Source: Winogradskyella sp. UBA3174 (GTDB lineage Bacteria > Bacteroidota > Bacteroidia > Flavobacteriales > Flavobacteriaceae). Taken from it: a stretch of 64,000 nt of DNA. Below the pieces are notes generated by a model that was not told where the DNA came from, made no database searches, and saw nothing but the letters and a program-made list of their open reading frames with translations. Shown here in pieces: positions 36,877 through 46,115 of this stretch. The translations under genes and the position numbers were made by a program. Position 1 is the first letter of the stretch. Each line of letters starts with the position of its first letter. The stretch covers positions 6,756-70,755 of the forward strand of contig NZ_DEXW01000077.1 in NCBI RefSeq assembly GCF_002364335.1. Reading direction: 5' to 3'.

Positions 36877-37458
36877 TTATAATTCTATAAAATTCTTTAA
36901 AATTTGTTCACCTGCTTTACTACTCTTTTCAGGATGAAATTGTACACCAAAGAAATTCCTGTTTTCTATGGCTGACGTGTATTCTAATTCATAATTTGAA
37001 CTAGCAATCGCTTCACTACATTGTTCGGCATAATAACTGTGCACAAGGTACATGTATTCATTTTCTTTTATCCCTTTAAATAAATCAGATTTTAAATTAG
37101 TGATAGTATTCCATCCCATATGAGGTACTTTAACCTTGTTTGAAAAACGCTTCACATTTACGTCAAAAATCCCTAAACCTTGAGTGTTTCCTTCTTCTGT
37201 ATGGTTGCACATTAATTGCATACCTAAACAAATTCCTAATACAGGTTGTGTTAATTGTGGTATCAATTTATCTAATCCTGTTTGTTTTAGTTTGAGCATT
37301 GCTGAACTTGCTTCACCAACACCAGGGAAAATTACTTTATCTGAATTTATAATTTCTTCTGTATCATCTGTTAAAATAGCCTCGTAACCTAAGCGTTGAA
37401 AAGCAAATTGAATACTTTTAATGTTTCCTGCTCCGTAATTTACTATTGTTAGTTTCAT
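36877..37458 (-). CDS. hisH: Imidazole glycerol phosphate synthase glutaminase subunit
   Basis: A 193-residue class I glutamine amidotransferase that supplies ammonia to HisF. The catalytic triad is visible: Cys in GICLGMQL, His and Glu in VQFHPEKS. Its start overlaps the hisB stop by one base (TAATG), which indicates translational coupling. Confidence 0.97.
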   Translation of the reverse strand: MKLTIVNYGAGNIKSIQFAFQRLGYEAILTDDTEEIINSDKVIFPGVGEASSAMLKLKQTGLDKLIPQLTQPVLGICLGMQLMCNHTEEGNTQGLGIFDVNVKRFSNKVKVPHMGWNTITNLKSDLFKGIKENEYMYLVHSYYAEQCSEAIASSNYELEYTSAIENRNFFGVQFHPEKSSKAGEQILKNFIEL

Positions 37459-38591
37459 TAAAGCATCCCTTTTGTTGATGGCAAAATCATTTTCTCAACA
37501 TCTTGTTTTACAGCCATTTTAATTGCTTTTGCAAAAGCTTTAAAAATAGCCTCTATCTTGTGATGTTCATTATCGCCCTCTACTTTAATATTAAGATTGC
37601 ATTTTGCACCATCTGTAAACGATTTAAAGAAGTGATAAAACATTTCTGTTGGCATTTTACCAATCATTTCTCGCTTAAAATCAGCGTCCCAAACGAGCCA
37701 ATTTCTTCCACCAAAATCAATAGCGACTTGTGCTAAGCAATCGTCCATTGGTAAGCAGAAGCCATAACGCTCTATACCTAACTTATTTCCTAAAGTCATT
37801 GCAAATACTTCACCTAACGCTATTGCTGTATCTTCAATAGTATGGTGCTCATCTACTTCTAAATCACCATCTACTTTAATATTAAGATCCATTTGTCCGT
37901 GTCTAGCAATTTGATCTAACATATGGTCAAAGAATGCAATGCCTGTATTAATATTGCTTTTTCCTATGCCATCTAGATCTAGGTCAATCTTAATTTTAGT
38001 TTCATTTGTATTACGCTCAATCCTGCCAATACGTTCAGTAGTTTTAAGAAATCTATAAATAACTTCCCAATCGTTAGTTTCTAATGCAATGCAATCTTCA
38101 ATTTCAGAATTGCTAATTGTAATTTCGTCAGTTCCTAAATTAGTATTATCGTTTATAAAAATACCTTTAGCACCTAAGTTTTTAGCTAACTCAATATCTG
38201 TTAAGCGATCACCAATTACGAAGGAATTGGATAAATCATAATCTTCTGTAAAATATTTAGTGAGTAAACCTGTATTCGGTTTTCTAGTCGGTGCATTGTC
38301 TTTTGCAAAAGTTCTATCTATAAATTGTTCTTTAAAAACAACACCTTCTTGTTCAAATGTTTTTAAAACGAAATTATGAATCGGCCAAAATGTTTCTTCA
38401 GGATACACTTCTGTCCCTAAACCGTCTTGATTGGTTATCAAAACGATTTCAAAATTTAGTTCCCTAGCAATTTTACTCAGATATTGAAATACTTTTGGAT
38501 AGAAATCTAACTTATCAAACGCATCTATTTGTTCGTCTGCTGGTTCTCTTATCAAAGTTCCGTCTCTGTCAATGAATAGTACTGGCTTCAT
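37458..38591 (-). CDS. hisB: Bifunctional histidinol-phosphatase / imidazoleglycerol-phosphate dehydratase
   Basis: A 377-residue fusion. The N-terminal HAD phosphatase (~1-165) has [18 protein letters not shown] and the conserved [11 protein letters not shown]. The C-terminal dehydratase (~185-377) has [27 protein letters not shown] and the metal-binding [15 protein letters not shown]. It performs steps 6 and 8 of the pathway. It overlaps hisH by one base and lies 117 bp after hisC across a palindromic repeat. Confidence 0.96.
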   Translation of the reverse strand: MKPVLFIDRDGTLIREPADEQIDAFDKLDFYPKVFQYLSKIARELNFEIVLITNQDGLGTEVYPEETFWPIHNFVLKTFEQEGVVFKEQFIDRTFAKDNAPTRKPNTGLLTKYFTEDYDLSNSFVIGDRLTDIELAKNLGAKGIFINDNTNLGTDEITISNSEIEDCIALETNDWEVIYRFLKTTERIGRIERNTNETKIKIDLDLDGIGKSNINTGIAFFDHMLDQIARHGQMDLNIKVDGDLEVDEHHTIEDTAIALGEVFAMTLGNKLGIERYGFCLPMDDCLAQVAIDFGGRNWLVWDADFKREMIGKMPTEMFYHFFKSFTDGAKCNLNIKVEGDNEHHKIEAIFKAFAKAIKMAVKQDVEKMILPSTKGML

Positions 38592-38604
38592 ATTAATAGT
38601 ATTT

Positions 38605-38701
38605 CGTCAGTTCGAGTGGTTTTCCATTAAAGGAAATTGTATCGAGAACTTAAAGCATCTCGTTATAAATTTTTTAAAATAAAAATTCACTCGATGTGAC
38701 G
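38605..38701. repeat. Flavobacterial palindromic intergenic repeat, between hisB and hisC
   Basis: CGTCAGTTCGAGTG (38605-38618) pairs imperfectly with CACTCGATGTGACG (38688-38701). Inside lie a TTTCC/GGAAA hairpin and an ATTGTATCGAGA/TCTCGTTATAAAT pairing. It shares its motif order with the repeat at 36008-36107. Confidence 0.7.
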
Positions 38702-38708
38702 TTATAGT

Positions 38709-39743
38709 TTATAATTCTTTTAAAGTTTGTATTAACTTATTATTTTCTTTTGCAGAACCTACTGTAAATCTTAGGCAATTTTTACATAAAGCTTGATTAG
38801 TTCTATTTCTCGATACTATTCCTTTTTCTACTAATTGATTATAGCGTTTATTAGCGTCATCAACTTTTACTAATAAAAAATTAGCATCAGATGGATAAAT
38901 AGTCACGACCAACTCAATAGCTTCTAAAGCGTCTACTAATTTTTGTCTTTCACTCAAAATAATCTTCACTTCGTGCTTTATAACTTCTATATTAGTTAAG
39001 CGCTCTAAGGCTTTTATTTGTGTTAACTCGTTAACATTATAAGGTGGCTTTATTTTATTTAAAACTGATATAATTTCTAGTGAAGCATAACAAACTCCTA
39101 AGCGAATACCTGCTAAACCGTATGCTTTTGATAATGTTTGTGTAACTACGAGATTTGGAAATTCATTTAGCCGACTTAGCCAACTGTCTTGATTTGAAAA
39201 ATCGATATAAGCTTCATCAACCAAAACAATACCTTTAAAACCCTTTATTAAAGTTTCAATAGCTTTAGCTTTAAAACTATTAGCTGTTGGGTTATTGGGT
39301 GAACAAATAAATAACAGTTTTGAATTACTGTTTTGGTGCTCTAGAATACGTTCAACATTGGGTTCGAAATCAGAATTAAGTTGGACTTCTTTTATTTCTA
39401 TAGCATTTAAATTAGCCAAAACGGCATACATACCATATGTTGGTGGTAATACAATTACATTGTCTTGATTTGGTTCACAGAAAGCTCTAAAAACGAGGTC
39501 CAAAACTTCATCACTACCGTTTCCTAATAGGATTTGACTTGCAGGAATACCTTTTAATTCAGATAAGCACGCTTTAACCCTTGTTTGTTGTGGGTCTGGA
39601 TAGCGATTAACATCAGTTTCAAAAGGATTCTCGTTGGCATCAATAAAAACCATGTCATGACTAACAGATTCGTATTCATCTCTAGCAGAAGAATATGCTT
39701 TAAGGTTACGTATATTATCTCGTAAAAGGCTATCTATATTCAT
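38709..39743 (-). CDS. hisC: Histidinol-phosphate aminotransferase
   Basis: A 344-residue fold-type I PLP aminotransferase of step 7. The Schiff-base Lys lies in TLSKAYGLAGIRLG, with GNGSDEVLDLVFRAF and CSPNNPTANS in the cofactor site. Length and motifs are standard. It starts 2 bp after the hisD stop. Confidence 0.97.
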   Translation of the reverse strand: MNIDSLLRDNIRNLKAYSSARDEYESVSHDMVFIDANENPFETDVNRYPDPQQTRVKACLSELKGIPASQILLGNGSDEVLDLVFRAFCEPNQDNVIVLPPTYGMYAVLANLNAIEIKEVQLNSDFEPNVERILEHQNSNSKLLFICSPNNPTANSFKAKAIETLIKGFKGIVLVDEAYIDFSNQDSWLSRLNEFPNLVVTQTLSKAYGLAGIRLGVCYASLEIISVLNKIKPPYNVNELTQIKALERLTNIEVIKHEVKIILSERQKLVDALEAIELVVTIYPSDANFLLVKVDDANKRYNQLVEKGIVSRNRTNQALCKNCLRFTVGSAKENNKLIQTLKEL

Positions 39744-39745
39744 GT

Positions 39746-41026
39746 TTATAGGTCTTTTAATCTTAAAGTTACTGCATTTTTATGTGCTTGTAAACCTTCG
39801 GCTTCAGCCATTAACTCAATAGCATTTCCTATATTTTGAATGCCTTGCTTAGATATCTTCTGAAACGTCATGCTTTTTTGAAAGCTATCTAGGTTAACAC
39901 CAGAATACGCTTTTGAAAACCCATTAGTTGGTAATGTGTGGTTTGTACCAGAAGCATAGTCACCTGCACTTTCGGGAGTATAGTTACCAATAAATACAGA
40001 ACCTGCATTGCCTATATTCTCAACAAAATAATCATCATTTTCTGTCGCTACAATAAAGTGTTCTGGGCCATAAGTATCTATTAACTCTAAAGCTGTTTCA
40101 AAATTTGAAACAAGAATAGATTTTGAATTAGCGATGGCATTCTTGGCTAATTCTTTTCTAGGCAAAGCCTCTAACTGGTTTTTAACTTCTAAACTCACTG
40201 CTTCTGCAAATGATTTAGATGTTGTTACTAAAATAACTTGACTGTCTGAACCGTGTTCTGCCTGACTTAATAAATCTGAAGCAACATAAGCTGCATTAGC
40301 AGATTCGTCTGCCATAATTAACAATTCACTAGGGCCAGCAGGCATATCTATAGCAACACCATACTTAGTTGCAATTTGTTTTGCAACCGTTACAAACTGA
40401 TTTCCTGGACCAAAAATCTTATATACTTGCGGAATAGATTCAGTCCCAAATGTTAAGCCTGCGATAGCCTGTATGCCACCAACTTTGATGATTTTAGTTA
40501 CACCACATAGTTCAGCAGCATAGAGAATTTCATTCGCTATTTCACCTTTTTTATTTGGTGGTGAACATAAGACTATATCCTTACAGCCTGCTATTTGTGC
40601 TGGAACTGCTAGCATTAAAACCGTTGAAAATAAAGGTGCTGTTCCACCAGGAATATATAAACCTACTTTTTGAATCGGTCGCTTTTCTTGCCAACATTCT
40701 ACACCTTCCATGGTTTGCACATAAACTTTATTTGTTTTCTGTGCGAAATGGAATTTTTCAATATTTAATTTAGCTAGTTGAATCGCTTCCTTTAATTCTT
40801 TAGAAACAGCTTTTGAAGCCATTTCAATTTCTGCAACACTGACACTATTTGATTCTAAGAGTACAGCATCAAATTTAGATGTGTATTTCGCAATAGCTTT
40901 ATCACCATTACTTGAGACTTCAGCAAAAACTTCGTTCACTGTAGCTTCAATAGCTTCTAAAGATTGTGTTGGTCTTTTTAAAAGCTCTAACCAATCTTCT
41001 CTTTTAGGGTTTTCTATCAGTCTCAT
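39746..41026 (-). CDS. hisD: Histidinol dehydrogenase
   Basis: A 426-residue zinc enzyme that makes histidine from histidinol in two NAD+-dependent oxidations. Landmarks are YIPGGTAPLFSTVLMLA, IDMPAGPSELLI, LLSQAEHGSDSQ (zinc-site Gln and His) and GPEHFIVATEND. It starts 2 bp after hisG ends. Confidence 0.98.
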   Translation of the reverse strand: MRLIENPKREDWLELLKRPTQSLEAIEATVNEVFAEVSSNGDKAIAKYTSKFDAVLLESNSVSVAEIEMASKAVSKELKEAIQLAKLNIEKFHFAQKTNKVYVQTMEGVECWQEKRPIQKVGLYIPGGTAPLFSTVLMLAVPAQIAGCKDIVLCSPPNKKGEIANEILYAAELCGVTKIIKVGGIQAIAGLTFGTESIPQVYKIFGPGNQFVTVAKQIATKYGVAIDMPAGPSELLIMADESANAAYVASDLLSQAEHGSDSQVILVTTSKSFAEAVSLEVKNQLEALPRKELAKNAIANSKSILVSNFETALELIDTYGPEHFIVATENDDYFVENIGNAGSVFIGNYTPESAGDYASGTNHTLPTNGFSKAYSGVNLDSFQKSMTFQKISKQGIQNIGNAIELMAEAEGLQAHKNAVTLRLKDL

Positions 41027-41028
41027 AA

Positions 41029-41886
41029 TTATAATACCATATTCTCAATAGGGCAAACTAGTATACCTTCTGCTCCATTAGCCTTTAGTTCGTCTATAAC
41101 ATTCCAAAAATCATTTTTATTAATCACAGAGTGTAATGAACTCCAACCGTCTTTTGCTAATGGCAAAATGGTTGGACTATTCATACCTGGAAGTATGTTA
41201 ACAATGGTTTCCAATTTATCATTTGGCGCATTTAATAAAACATATTTATTCTCTCGTCCTCTCAATACAGATTTAAGCCTAAATTGTAATGTATTAATGA
41301 GTTCCTGATTCTCTTTTGAAATTTTTGGTGACGTTGCTAAAACAGCTTCCGACTTTAAAAGAACTTCAATTTCTTTTAAGCCATTCTTAAACAAAGTACT
41401 ACCACTAGAAACAATATCACAAATACCGTCTGCTAAACCAATGTTTGGTGCAATCTCAACAGAACCATTAATAATATGAAGGTTCGCTTTGATACTTGAT
41501 TTTTCTAAAAATTGATTGACCGTATTTGGATAGGACGTTGCAATTCGTTTTCCTGCTAGATCTTTTAAGCTTTTAGCCTTAGAGGACTTTGGTACAGCAA
41601 TAGATACTTTGCATTTAGAAAAGCCAAGGCGTTCTACAATTGTCAGATCACCACCTTTTTCGATCAGTACATTTTCACCAATTATAGCAGCATCTACAAC
41701 ACCATCTCTTAAATATTGAGGAATATCACCATTTCTTAAGTAAAACACTTCTAATGGGAAATTACGTGCCGAAGCTTTTAGTTGATCTTTACCATTTTCT
41801 ACTGAAATACCAATTTCCTTTAAGATTTTCATAGAATCCTCGTTAAGACGACCCGATTTTTGTACAGCAATTTTAATTTTATTCAT
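41029..41886 (-). CDS. hisG: ATP phosphoribosyltransferase, long form
   Basis: A 285-residue enzyme of the committed step, joining ATP and PRPP. The N-terminal catalytic domains are followed by the ~75-residue C-terminal regulatory domain (ending ILVCPIENMVL), the site of histidine feedback in long-form HisG. I place the start at the ATG at 41886 (MNKIKIAVQKSGR). An in-frame ATG at 41955 would give a 23-residue extension, but that codon lies inside the attenuator stem. It is the first gene of the his operon. Confidence 0.95.
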   Translation of the reverse strand: MNKIKIAVQKSGRLNEDSMKILKEIGISVENGKDQLKASARNFPLEVFYLRNGDIPQYLRDGVVDAAIIGENVLIEKGGDLTIVERLGFSKCKVSIAVPKSSKAKSLKDLAGKRIATSYPNTVNQFLEKSSIKANLHIINGSVEIAPNIGLADGICDIVSSGSTLFKNGLKEIEVLLKSEAVLATSPKISKENQELINTLQFRLKSVLRGRENKYVLLNAPNDKLETIVNILPGMNSPTILPLAKDGWSSLHSVINKNDFWNVIDELKANGAEGILVCPIENMVL

Positions 41887-41931
41887 GTTTTGTTTTTGAA
41901 TAGTTTGACAAAACGAAATGGTTTTTTCAAA

Positions 41932-41961
41932 CAAAAAACCCATCTGAATTATCAAACGGGT
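41932..41961 (-). terminator. his operon attenuator (Rho-independent terminator before hisG)
   Basis: On the minus strand ACCCGUUUGA pairs with UCAGAUGGGU (41938-41961) around a 4-base UAAU loop, with two G-U pairs, followed by six U residues. It lies between the leader peptide and hisG. A long imperfect pairing between 41981-42000 and 42018-42046, which covers the leader's His codons, is the natural competitor for folding. I could not identify a strong antiterminator by eye. Confidence 0.88.
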
Positions 41962-41996
41962 TTTTAAAATATATTTTTAATTTATTCAATACATTT

Positions 41997-42050
41997 TCAC
42001 CTCGCTTGAGCGATTATATGAAAATGATGATGTAATTGAATAAAAATCAT
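41997..42050 (-). CDS. hisL: His operon leader peptide (17 aa, four His)
   Basis: ATG at 42050 to TGA at 41997 encodes MIFIQLHHHFHIIAQAR. Four of its 17 codons are CAT (His), three of them consecutive. It sits between a promoter-like site and a terminator directly before hisG, the classical layout of ribosome-mediated attenuation: scarce histidyl-tRNA stalls the ribosome on the His run, the upstream pairing is lost and transcription reads into hisG. The His content and position make chance very unlikely, though expression is not shown. Confidence 0.9.
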   Translation of the reverse strand: MIFIQLHHHFHIIAQAR

Positions 42051-42068
42051 ACTATTTTTTTGTTGAAA

Positions 42069-42101
42069 CAAAGTTTATGAAAACTATTTTATAAATCCAA
42101 A
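42069..42101 (-). promoter_or_regulatory. Putative his operon promoter
   Basis: On the minus strand TAAACTTTG (42069-42077) is close to the TAnnTTTG -7 consensus with one extra base, and TTTGG (42097-42101) lies about 20 bp upstream as a -33 box. Transcription would start near 42062, about 12 bases before the leader ATG. Confidence 0.5.
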
Positions 42102-42115
42102 GGATTAACAAATTT

Positions 42116-42931
42116 TTATTGATTTCCTAAAATTATAGGTAATCCAGTATCACCAGAACCAATAACAATAATTTTACTGTTTGGTGATTCTGCAAGCTTT
42201 ACAGTTGCTTCAATTCCTTTATCTTGTAAAATTTTATCAGTTAAAGAAGCGCTTAAAATACGGTTAGACTCAGCTTTACCCTTAGCATCAATAATTACTT
42301 TCTCAGCTTCTTTAGCAGCTGTTACTAATCTAAACTCATATTCTAAAGATTCTTGTTCTTGTTTTAATTTACGTTCAATCGCTTCCTTAATCGTATTTGG
42401 TAAAGTTACATCCCTAACAAGTACCTCATTTAATTGTACAAATTGCTTTTCTAAAATTTTCTTAGTTTCTTCAAAAATCTCGTCTTGTATAGCATCTCGC
42501 TTGCTAGAATATAATTGCTCAGGTGTATAACGACCTACAACACTTCTTGCCGCTGAACGGATAGCTGGCTGAATTACACGTTGTAAATAACCCTGACCTA
42601 ATGATTGGTGAAGGTTACCTAACTGATCATAAACTGGCTCATACCATGCCGATGCATCAATTTGAATCTCTAGACCATTTGAAGACAATACTTTCATCTT
42701 CTCAAAAAGTTCTTGCTGACGCACTTCATAGATATAAACCTTATTCCAAGGTGCTACGATGTGAAATCCTTCACCCATTGGTGGCTCATCAACTACAACA
42801 CCTTCTCCAAAGGTCTTAAAAAGCACTCCTGCCTCACCAGAATCTATAGTTACAGCAGATTTTGCGACAACTACAATCATTATTATAATTCCGACTAAAA
42901 TTGGTAATCCAAATTTTGGTAATTTTTCCAT
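42116..42931 (-). CDS. Prohibitin/SPFH-domain membrane protein
   Basis: A 271-residue protein with an N-terminal membrane anchor (~9-25) and an SPFH/Band 7 domain (~28-190), including GEAGVLFKTFGEG, PMGEGFHIVAPW and QVNEVLVRDVTLP-like sequence. An Ala/Glu-rich coiled coil follows (~190-235). Prohibitin homologues form ring or cage assemblies at the membrane and often modulate proteases. It lies 11 bp after the VWA-like gene on the same strand, so the two may be cotranscribed. Confidence 0.9.
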   Translation of the reverse strand: MEKLPKFGLPILVGIIIMIVVVAKSAVTIDSGEAGVLFKTFGEGVVVDEPPMGEGFHIVAPWNKVYIYEVRQQELFEKMKVLSSNGLEIQIDASAWYEPVYDQLGNLHQSLGQGYLQRVIQPAIRSAARSVVGRYTPEQLYSSKRDAIQDEIFEETKKILEKQFVQLNEVLVRDVTLPNTIKEAIERKLKQEQESLEYEFRLVTAAKEAEKVIIDAKGKAESNRILSASLTDKILQDKGIEATVKLAESPNSKIIVIGSGDTGLPIILGNQ

Positions 42932-42942
42932 ATTATTTTATT

Positions 42943-44976
42943 TTAAATTAATCCGTTATATTTTCTAATAAACCACTCTATAAATAGACTTAATGCTATT
43001 AATACGAGTAGATATTTCCAATCTATCAAAGGTACGATATTTTTAGTGCTCTTTTGAATGGTTGCAAAGCGTTTATCTCCTAATAAATTGTTAATTAATT
43101 GCTCTAACTCTGTTTTAAAGTAGGCTTTACCTCCGCTATTAAACGCAACAGATACTAACTTACTAACATCCGCGTTTAAAAATTGCTGTTCTACATTGTA
43201 TGCTAATACTTTAAAACTACCTGATGATGATACAGTTTCTGAGTTATGCTTAATTGTAAAGTCGTACAAACCTGCTTCAATACCACTTAAATCGACTCTA
43301 TAATTTCCATTGTTTAATAAAAGCGGAACTTCCTTTAAACTATTTATGTCTTTATTTCTTAATACAACACTTAAAGACGCTTCTTTATCAAACTCAAAGT
43401 TTTTATTAAAATATTGTGCGGTTAGAATAACATCGTCATTACCATTATAAAAAGATTTATAATCTATATTAATTCGTTTGCGCTTTTTATTAGAACTAAG
43501 AAACTGTACTAATTTATTAATTACGTTATCAAAATCTACAAAACTATCTGTATCTAAGAATGTTTGAGCACGCCATCTCCAAATATCTTCACCATTGAGA
43601 ATAGCATGTTTTGTGGTATTAGCTTCAAAAGTTGCTAACATAATTTGATCTGTAGTTATACCATTTACTGTTTTATATAGCAAGACATCATGTGGACCAG
43701 TAATAGCGAACGCACCGAATTCTGATTTAAGTGGTGGGAAATTATTAAAGTCTAAATTATCTACTATAAATGTTCCGTAATTTGTATTAAAATTAGGTTG
43801 ATAATTCTCTGTTTGATTTGTTATTGTTTGCTTAAAATAATCTTGGGTATTATTGAGTATATTCCAATTGGTAGTTGCTCCTGTAATTGTAAATGTATTT
43901 AATTTTCTGTTTTTTATTTCCTTAAGTAGTTCGTTAAAGTTATTATTGGGCTGATATAATATAACTAATTGAAAATCATCAATTTTAGACACATATTCTT
44001 TTGGTTTTAATATTGAGACACTACGCTGTTCGTTGCCTTCAATAGATTTTTTAAGTGCCCCTAAATCTGGATGTAATCGGTCTGAAACTAATGCAATGTT
44101 TGTTTTTTGATCAATGACTTCTACACCAAAGTTCTTTGAATTATTGACTTTATTTTTCTCAGTATTTATTGGCGTTAACTCAACACGATATGTTTTTACA
44201 CCAACACTAGTAGCTATTAATGCTGTTGAAACAATCTCGGATGTTTTAGACGCATCAAATGTTATTGGCTTTCTAAAGACGATAGAATTACCAGACCAAA
44301 TTTTTAAGTCGGTAGTAACTGACACAACACCACTATAATTCGCTATGATTTCTATAGGGAATTTGTTCTTTAAATATACATAACGATTAACGTTTAGTTG
44401 CTTTATGCTTAAATCCGAATATAAGGTTGTATCACCAAGAATTAGTGGATAAATAGGTTGCTTTATCTTTTTAACTCCAAAACTATAATCTACTCCATAG
44501 GTTTGATTACCATCAGTAAGCATAATTATTGGTGCTGTTTGATTCGCATAAACTTCGCCTAGTTTTTTTAAGGATTCCGCGATGTTTGATTGATGCTCGT
44601 TAAAACTTAAACTATCTAAAGTATTAGTCGTTTTACCAAAGCTGTATGCTTTTATGTTGAAACGTTTTTTTAATTCAGGATTTGTGGTAAGAGAATTAAA
44701 GAGTGTCTTAGCATTTTCCGCTTGTTTTAGATATGTAATAGATTCAGAATTATCTACAGCAACTACTAGCGTTGGTTTTTCATCATAATAGTTAAATGAT
44801 TCTAACTTTGGGTTAATAAGCAATAGAAGTATGCCAAAAATTGAAAGAGCTCTGAGTACAGTTAAAACATATTTACGCTTCGACTTTAATTTAGACTTAT
44901 ACACATACTGAAACAGCGCTAATAAAAGCGCTGTTATGCCAGCAATTATAATATATATTATTGTTTCTGTTTGCAT
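42943..44976 (-). CDS. Membrane protein with VWA-like domain (BatA-like)
   Basis: A 677-residue protein with two N-terminal helices (~5-23 and 38-58), then a VWA-like domain with the MIDAS sequence VAVDNSESI at ~91-99 and IIMLTDGNQTYG at ~148-160. A large soluble part follows, and a C-terminal helix near 655-672. The large region between helices is probably periplasmic. VWA proteins of this kind are common in Bacteroidota; the function is unknown. A perfect inverted repeat GAAGTTA-T-TAACTTC overlaps the region just before the start (44978-44992). Confidence 0.8.
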   Translation of the reverse strand: MQTETIIYIIIAGITALLLALFQYVYKSKLKSKRKYVLTVLRALSIFGILLLLINPKLESFNYYDEKPTLVVAVDNSESITYLKQAENAKTLFNSLTTNPELKKRFNIKAYSFGKTTNTLDSLSFNEHQSNIAESLKKLGEVYANQTAPIIMLTDGNQTYGVDYSFGVKKIKQPIYPLILGDTTLYSDLSIKQLNVNRYVYLKNKFPIEIIANYSGVVSVTTDLKIWSGNSIVFRKPITFDASKTSEIVSTALIATSVGVKTYRVELTPINTEKNKVNNSKNFGVEVIDQKTNIALVSDRLHPDLGALKKSIEGNEQRSVSILKPKEYVSKIDDFQLVILYQPNNNFNELLKEIKNRKLNTFTITGATTNWNILNNTQDYFKQTITNQTENYQPNFNTNYGTFIVDNLDFNNFPPLKSEFGAFAITGPHDVLLYKTVNGITTDQIMLATFEANTTKHAILNGEDIWRWRAQTFLDTDSFVDFDNVINKLVQFLSSNKKRKRINIDYKSFYNGNDDVILTAQYFNKNFEFDKEASLSVVLRNKDINSLKEVPLLLNNGNYRVDLSGIEAGLYDFTIKHNSETVSSSGSFKVLAYNVEQQFLNADVSKLVSVAFNSGGKAYFKTELEQLINNLLGDKRFATIQKSTKNIVPLIDWKYLLVLIALSLFIEWFIRKYNGLI

Positions 44977-45063
44977 TGAAGTTATTAACTTCTTTATTCT
45001 ATTAAAATACTATCTTCAGTTAACGGATTTATACGATCCATTTTCATCAATCTTCATTTTTTC

Positions 45064-45159
45064 TTAAGATGACTTTAGTTCATCATAACCTTGTCCATAA
45101 ACAACAAGTCCTGATGCAACAAATAAAACAGATAATATTATGATTTTTGTTTTTTGCAT
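45064..45159 (-). CDS. Very small possible secreted peptide
   Basis: A 31-codon ORF whose product, MQKTKIIILSVLFVASGL followed by VVYGQ and a short polar tail, is almost entirely a signal-peptide-like helix with an AXA-less cleavage site. It lies between fabG and the VWA-like gene on the same strand. It could be a small secreted peptide, a decayed gene end or chance. Support is only the coherent hydrophobic N-region and the clean start and stop. Confidence 0.35.
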   Translation of the reverse strand: MQKTKIIILSVLFVASGLVVYGQGYDELKSS

Positions 45160-45182
45160 TTAATTTTAAAAATAAATCATGA

Positions 45183-45206
45183 GATTCCTGACTACGTAGT
45201 AATGAC
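45183..45206. repeat. REP-like half element
   Basis: GATTCCTG followed by the perfect 10-bp palindrome ACTACGTAGT and then AATGAC matches one half of the element at 35163-35186 in reverse orientation. It lies just after the fabG stop. Confidence 0.5.
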
Positions 45207-45209
45207 AAT

Positions 45210-45956
45210 TTAAGTCAACATACCACCATCAACATGCAAAGTCTGTCCTGTAATATAAGCACTTAACTCACTTGCCAAAAACACACAAGCATTGGCAACA
45301 TCTTGTGTTGTACCTCCTCTTTTCAAAGGAATTCCAGCTCTCCAACTATTCACAGTTTCTTCATCTAACTTAGCAGTCATTTCTGTTTCTATAAAACCTG
45401 GTGCGATGACGTTACTTCTTATGTTTCTAGAACCTAACTCTAATGCTACTGATTTAGAAAACCCAATGATACCAGCTTTTGACGCTGCATAATTAGTTTG
45501 ACCTGCATTACCTTTTACACCAACCACAGAACTCATATTAATTATAGACCCTTTGCGTTGTTTTAACATAGGACGCATTACTGCTTTAGTCATATTAAAA
45601 ACAGACTTTAGGTTAACTTCTATGACTTTATCGAAATCAGCTTCAGCCATTCTCATTAACAAATTATCTTTTGTGATACCTGCATTATTTATAAGAATAT
45701 CTATAGAGCCAAACTCAGCCAAAACATCTTCTGCTAGTTTTTGAGATTCATCAAAATTTGCAGCATTGCTTTGGTATCCTTTTGCTTTGATGCCTAGGGC
45801 ATTCAGTGCTTTCTCTAGTTCGTTTGCAGCTTCTACTGACGAGCTGTATGTAAATGCTATATTAGCTCCGTGTTGAGCAAAAACTTCTGCGATACCTTTT
45901 CCTATACCACGACTAGCTCCTGTAATGATTGCTGTTTTTCCTTCTAATAGTTTCAT
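45210..45956 (-). CDS. fabG: 3-oxoacyl-ACP reductase (FabG, SDR)
   Basis: A 248-residue SDR that reduces 3-oxoacyl-ACP with NADPH in fatty-acid elongation. The nucleotide motif GASRGIG (13-19), NNAG and the catalytic Ser143-Tyr156-Lys160 set are complete (NMSSVVG, NYAASK). The length is typical. It lies between sucD and the VWA-like gene on the minus strand, preceded by a terminator and a palindromic repeat, so it probably has its own promoter. Several FabG-like SDRs exist in such genomes, so the assignment to the main FabG is likely but not certain. Confidence 0.93.
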   Translation of the reverse strand: MKLLEGKTAIITGASRGIGKGIAEVFAQHGANIAFTYSSSVEAANELEKALNALGIKAKGYQSNAANFDESQKLAEDVLAEFGSIDILINNAGITKDNLLMRMAEADFDKVIEVNLKSVFNMTKAVMRPMLKQRKGSIINMSSVVGVKGNAGQTNYAASKAGIIGFSKSVALELGSRNIRSNVIAPGFIETEMTAKLDEETVNSWRAGIPLKRGGTTQDVANACVFLASELSAYITGQTLHVDGGMLT

Positions 45957-46007
45957 GTTTTATAAGTTAGATTAGTTAGTTCTAAATTGACATTATAAGT
46001 GTTATTT

Positions 46008-46060
46008 GTTCTCGATATAATTTTCAATTTTAATATAAGTTAAAAATCACTCGGACAGAC
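46008..46060. repeat. Flavobacterial palindromic intergenic repeat, upstream of fabG
   Basis: GTTCTCGATATAATTTTC followed by AAAATCACTCGGACAGAC has the same motif order as the his-operon repeats at 36008 and 38605, in reverse orientation and shorter. It lies in the sucD-fabG junction. Confidence 0.5.
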
Positions 46061-46115
46061 AACTATTAATCCTTGCCTCATATCAAATATACCAATTACA
46101 AGTTGCATCAAATAA

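Noticed and set aside
41887..41955. Longer hisG N-terminus
   Set aside because: The start codon lies inside the attenuator hairpin and the extension does not resemble HisG.
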